Origin: Bacteroides sp.
GTDB taxonomy: Bacteria > Bacteroidota > Bacteroidia > Bacteroidales > Bacteroidaceae
DNA: 64,000 nt
Assembly: GCF_030151085.1 (NCBI RefSeq)
Contig: NZ_JASLER010000085.1
Coordinates: forward strand, 1 to 64,000
Reading direction: 5' to 3'
This document shows positions 60,547 through 64,000 of the stretch, piece by piece. A program made the translations under genes and the position numbers. The notes beneath the pieces were generated by a model that was given only the letters and a program-made list of their open reading frames with translations, searched no databases and was not told where the DNA came from. Position 1 is the stretch's first letter, and each line of letters opens with the position of its first letter.

Positions 60547-60585
60547 TGAACCTCCTTTTCCGAGCTTCAAGCATTTTCTTTTTTT
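60536..60585 (+). terminator. Terminator of the ATPase cassette
   Basis: A perfect 15-bp stem pairs 60536-60550 with 60566-60580, has a 15-nt loop, and runs into TTTTTT. The left arm is shared with the direct repeat. Confidence 0.9.
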
Positions 60586-60646
60586 CATACCCAGTTATAA
60601 ACAAGTTCGTTACTTAATTCCGGGTTTAGCACATTTACTTCTTAAT

Positions 60647-60742
60647 TCATTTCATCGTATTTACGCCAAGTGCTCCTAAAACAGCAGTGGCTACGGCGAC
60701 TAAGACTTTCAGGATATTAGTCCAAATTGTTTTTTTCTTCAT
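60647..60742 (-). CDS. Smalltalk protein (31 aa)
   Basis: Reads MKKKTIWTNILKVLVAVATA then VLGALGVNTMK. The short basic start followed by one hydrophobic helix matches the tiny 'smalltalk' family found just downstream of HU-like genes in Bacteroides. Start is the ATG at 60742, 32 bp after the stop of the HU-like gene. In other genomes, as I recall, an N-acetylmuramoyl-L-alanine amidase gene often follows; here none does, and the ATPase cassette terminator is next. Function is unknown. Confidence 0.8.
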   Translation of the reverse strand: MKKKTIWTNILKVLVAVATAVLGALGVNTMK

Positions 60743-60774
60743 TATAATTCATGCTTTAATGATTCACTAATCTT

Positions 60775-61275
60775 TTATCCAAGAGGATGATCATTTTCAT
60801 CACCACCACTACCTGAGTTACCACCATTTTGATCATCATTCGAAGGAGAATCATTATTACCAAGACGGTCGAGATCTTTAAAGGTAAGACCATCGGAACG
60901 AGTAGTGCCGGAAGTATGAATACGAATGTCATTATTTGCACGAAAACAGATACGAAGTCCATTGATGTTACTTACAGTGAAATCTTCAAATTTATCCGTG
61001 CCCTCACTACTGGCAGCAAGATAGAAATATCCTAAGCCGTCAATATTTACCGAACGACCGGAAAGAAGATTTTTCTTCAACAAAGTACGAAAGTCTTTGA
61101 GAACACTAATCGTTTCACCTTCACTAACTCCTGATTGAGTACTAATTTCATTAGCTACTTCTTTCAAGGTTGCCGGGTTATCATACTTGTACACTAATTG
61201 AGCATAATACTTCTTTCCCGAATTGGGATTGCCTAAATCAAATAGGCGGTTTACTCTTCTAAATCGAATTGCCAT
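60775..61275 (-). CDS. HU/IHF-like DNA-binding protein with acidic tail
   Basis: A 166-residue member of the Bacteroidetes HU-related family. The N-terminal part (AIRFRRVNRLFDLGNPNSGKKYYAQLVYKYDNPATLKEVANEIS in order) and SGVSEGETISVLKDFRTLLKKNLLSGRSVNIDGLGYFYLA match HU-HIG-type domains. The tail NDSPSNDDQNGGNSGSGGDEN is acidic and low-complexity, unlike classical 90-residue HU. It precedes the smalltalk gene. The promoter region holds a near-palindrome at 61365-61400. Confidence 0.85.
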   Translation of the reverse strand: MAIRFRRVNRLFDLGNPNSGKKYYAQLVYKYDNPATLKEVANEISTQSGVSEGETISVLKDFRTLLKKNLLSGRSVNIDGLGYFYLAASSEGTDKFEDFTVSNINGLRICFRANNDIRIHTSGTTRSDGLTFKDLDRLGNNDSPSNDDQNGGNSGSGGDENDHPLG

Positions 61276-61364
61276 AATTTTACGATTTTGTTAATTAATT
61301 GAATGGTTAATAATCTCTTTGTCAACGTTAACGCTGCAAAGATGGGACAACTCGTAAAAAAGTG

Positions 61365-61400
61365 AAAGGACACAAATATTTATGCATATTTTTGTCCTTT
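61365..61400. promoter_or_regulatory. 36-bp near-palindrome upstream of the HU-like gene
   Basis: AAAGGACAcAAATAT and ATATTTtTGTCCTTT form 15-bp arms with one mismatch around a 6-base centre. A CATCTTTG -7-like box (minus strand) lies at 61335-61342, so the palindrome sits near the -33 region. The rest of the 279-base gap 61276-61554 holds no gene that I can support. Confidence 0.6.
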
Positions 61401-61554
61401 ACAATATTCGGAGAAGGAGTAGAACAACAATTTACAGTACAAAAGAGGCCAATCGAGTTAAATAAAGGACAAAAGGCAGGTGACTATAGCTGTGTTTTTG
61501 TTACTCCAGCATTTCAAAGATCGAAAAATCTATCTCCACAACTCACCTGTAGTA

Positions 61555-63919
61555 TCAGTCAGTACGTTCCTGAATGCAACGAACCGTATGGGCATCACTT
61601 TTATACATACTGGGAGCTTCATACACTTTATCTGTATCCAGTCTTGTAGCATAACCGCTATCTATATTATACTGATTACAAGACCAAACAGTGCATAAGC
61701 TACCAATAGACACAAACGTATTGAAATATCTGCCATATCCTGTAAAACGGAAATAAGAAGTGTGACCACTGCCTTGTGCTTCATAATAGATCAGATAACC
61801 TCCGTCTTTACTTTTCGTGGCGTCATTGCTTACATTCTTCCCCTTGTTGACCACGGCCCCCATCTCTGCTTTCGATGCTATCCGCCACCCGGCAGGACAG
61901 GGGTCCGACAGTGTTTTGGTATTACCCCATGTGGCAGCACTCATTTCATTAGTCCATGCCGGACCAACACCCATACCTACATATGCACCGGTACCTTCTT
62001 TGGCATAAAATACGGTAGGATTCCGACAAGTGTATTGTATGTTTCCAAGGCTCATACTACCTCCGTTTACTATATAAGTCATTCCATTAGCTCCATAACG
62101 GTTCAGCATACCCTCAGGTGGCGTTGTTGAATTCTTATTATCAATAGTAGAAATATCTTTCTCCGTATAGCTACTAGGAAATGGATCTTTGCGTCCCCAT
62201 TGGTAATGCAGCCCATTTGTTTTCGACTTTTCCAGATAAGTGGCCGGAGCTGCATCCACATATCCTGCCATCGCTCCCAAATTACGGTCCATCATAGGAT
62301 ACATACCGTTATTGCCCAAAGTAAAGCGTAATTTACGCTTATTGACAGGCTCTAATATCTGTTCTGTTCCATTTGTGTCCGGATTATAGTCAGTTATCCA
62401 TACATGCCAGCTCCATATTATGTTGCCCGTACCATTCGGTCCGTCATACGCTGCAATCGCTCCGTTACCGCCCGAAGTATTTGCCGCCACACGGCAATAT
62501 ATCAGGCACTGCCCCTTACTATTAGCAGGAGAGACAGTTATATCACTGCCATCCATCCGCCTGATATCCACAATATTCGTGTGGTCGTTATCAGAGTTCG
62601 CAAGTCCCATCACCGGATCACCCACATCGCCATTCTCACGGGTTTGCCAAAGCAATTTCACAGACTTTATTCCTGTACCGGCAGTGCTATACCAACTAGT
62701 CATCCGTGAATTGGTAATTTCCGAACCATTTTGCTGAAACGCAAACGGGTCGAAACAGAATGCCCCACCCGGTGCCACCATAAAGCAGTTGGCAGTAGAA
62801 ATTAAATTATTATTATTCTCCGAAGCCGGAATAGGGTCTATATAGGTCACGCGGCGGTCGCCCGTAGGAATACCTACATGATTAAAATTCACTTCATAAA
62901 CGTAATCCTTATTCCGGTACATATTGAAGTCATTTGATGCACCGGAGCCGATATGGACTCGGTAATCCAGTTTCTTTTTAGCATCTGATGTGTTCACTGC
63001 TACAAAATTCAGAAAAGCGCTACCTGTCGGGGCATTTGCTTTCGTACGCTGTATATCCGATGTAGCAGCAGCACTTTCACCTCTTACATTAGCCGGAACC
63101 CAATAAGAATAACTACCTTTTGCTGCATTAGTATCGCTGACCGGGATTTCCAATGTAGTGAATTGTGATAGTAATGAAGGATAAGTTCCATCACTTTCCT
63201 GCTTGTCTACCACCGCATAATTCAGTGGAATACTTTGTAACAAGAGTTGCTTCAATTTATATCCCGACACATTGTATTCCCAATTCACTGTCAGTCTTGT
63301 AGCAAGCCGTTTCAGTAGCAAACGGATATCATAACTGCCTTCTTTACTCTGGATAACGGGATTACCGCCAACCACAGCCACTTTTACATGTTCCAGATGA
63401 AGCACATAAGGCATCGCATTCATACTTCCTCTTACAGAAGGGTCTATTCCGTTCATAATCGACGTACTCACTGTCATACTCTGCACATCTTCTAAAGACT
63501 TACTGCCTAAAGCAGCTACCGCTCCACCACTTCCACGTGCCACAAGTACCAGCTGGCAATCACTACGTTCTACCAGATTAACACTCAAATGTTCTCCGAT
63601 TCCTACATCGCCAAAGTCATTCCCCGTTCCTGCTATATAATCTCCATTTGGCTCATATTGCCTGATTTCAAGGTTATAAAGTTTATCAGGCGTATCCGTA
63701 GATGCACGTGTTAACACAGGGGATACGAGGCTCGCGTTGCGGCGAGCCGTTGCGGTACAACCCATCATCATTATCTTCTGCAAAACCAAAGTTCAGCGAC
63801 ACCGCCACCAATTTTTCACCCGTTGATGGAGATACAGGTTCATCAATCCGTTCCTCACACCCTGTCAGTCCAATGAAAATAACAAACAAACTCAAAAAGT
63901 TCAATAAAATCCATTTCAT
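61555..63919 (-). pseudogene. Fimbrillin/FISUMP-type lipoprotein gene broken by a 13-bp frameshift
   Basis: The 5' part from 63919 encodes a lipoprotein signal (FVIFIGLTGC) and VAVSLNFGFAEDNDDGLYRN, then runs out of frame to a stop at 63686. The remainder continues in another frame with LVSPVLTRASTDTPDKLYNLEIRQYEPNGDYI and ends with a fib_succ_major/FISUMP-like domain (GLHYQWGRKDPFPSSY, DPCPAGWRIASKAEMGAV, VRCIQERTD). Removing 13 bp between two 8-bp direct repeats (63735-63755) rejoins RN-ASLVSP and gives one 783-residue frame. It may be phase-off, dead, or an assembly error. It belongs to a second pilus-like locus extending past the window. Confidence 0.83.
63735..63755 (-). repeat. 8-bp direct repeat, 13 bp apart, at the fimbrillin frameshift
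   Basis: CGTTGCGG occurs at 63735-63742 and 63748-63755. An overlapping inverted repeat GGCTCGC/GCGAGCC (63729-63735 and 63742-63748) lies beside it. Deleting one 13-bp interval restores the reading frame exactly. Confidence 0.9.
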
Positions 63920-63937
63920 ATCATTATTATATTTATA

Positions 63938-64000
63938 TCATTCATTTATATCTATCGGAACAACAGAAAACAATCCGTCCCGCCTCATACACATTACAAT
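63938..64000 (-). CDS. 3' end of an upstream gene (partial)
   Basis: An open frame entering from the right edge ends ...RRDGLFSVVPIDINE and a TGA at 63938-63940, 18 bp before the fimbrillin start. Position and strand fit the preceding gene of the pilus operon. Only 20 codons are visible, so the call is tentative. Confidence 0.4.
   Translation of the reverse strand: MVMCMRRDGLFSVVPIDINE

Noticed and set aside
63686..63919. The 77-residue frame as a separate small lipoprotein gene
   Set aside because: Its last residues are out-of-frame translation of the fimbrillin, and removal of 13 bp joins it to the following frame exactly.

Overview
The window is chromosomal DNA from a member of Bacteroidales, most likely the genus Bacteroides. 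The signs are many promoters with the Bacteroides -33/-7 pattern (TTTG, then TAnnTTTG), type V (FimA/Mfa-like) lipoprotein pilins, an IHF/HU-like protein followed by a 31-residue 'smalltalk' protein, a small TonB-dependent receptor with a LytTR regulator, an Hc1-like protein and a CepA/CblA-type class A beta-lactamase. I cannot name the species from the sequence alone.

Layout. 1-8.0 kb (+): an N-degron proteolysis cassette (clpS cut by the window edge, clpA, aat), a CepA-like beta-lactamase, an SDR, an AlbA-type protein with a four-unit VTPQ linker, and a long RluA-type pseudouridine synthase. 8.0-10.2 kb (-): a YfcH-like epimerase, endonuclease IV and a small MGMT-family protein. 10.2-18.0 kb (-): a fimbrial operon read as anchor, major pilin, a hairpin, a 1420-residue minor/tip protein, then a second pilin-like lipoprotein. 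18.1-25.6 kb: small zinc proteins, MaoC, SDR, lytic transglycosylase, MgtC, the TIGR03915/TIGR03916 pair, an Hc1-like protein and a short AlbA_2 protein. 25.7-34.2 kb: alanine/sodium symporter, a KamA-like radical SAM enzyme, a UDG-family protein, tRNA-Trp(CCA), queD-queE, an NAGPA-type protein, a pyridoxal kinase-like protein and a YbaN protein. 34.3-37.8 kb (-): a nucleosidase, then an operon of four membrane proteins ending in a winged-helix regulator. 37.8-38.3 kb: a 519-base gene-free stretch holding a 142-bp nested inverted repeat. 38.3-42.3 kb (+): zapB-like/zapA, a structured terminator, rny, cutC and a putative zinc protease. 42.4-48.6 kb (-): transglutaminase lipoprotein, DUF2141, TonB receptor and membrane LytTR regulator. 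48.7-56 kb: Fpg/Nei-type glycosylase, zinc-ribbon-AraC-GyrI regulator, LuxR-type regulator, MATE exporter, nucleotidyltransferase-like protein, a broken GNAT gene, a PepSY-like protein and an esterase. 56.0-60.6 kb (+): an AT-rich two-gene ATPase cassette. 60.6-64 kb (-): smalltalk, HU-like protein, and a frameshifted fimbrillin of a second pilus locus.

The strongest candidate for an undescribed system is the cassette at 56.0-60.6 kb. An AAA/STAND-like ATPase is followed 5 bp later by an ATPase with a C-terminal array of about 12 TPRs. Both are driven by a promoter buried in a perfect 38-bp palindrome, and the unit is bounded by a perfect 21-bp direct repeat, which suggests a discrete mobile or acquired module. 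Also notable are a fimbrillin whose reading frame is broken by exactly 13 bp lying between two 8-bp direct repeats (possible phase variation), a near-perfect inverted-repeat element at 38.0 kb, and a GNRA-loop hairpin between the major pilin and tip genes that could set pilin stoichiometry. Functional names rest on motif recognition by eye; no database search was run.
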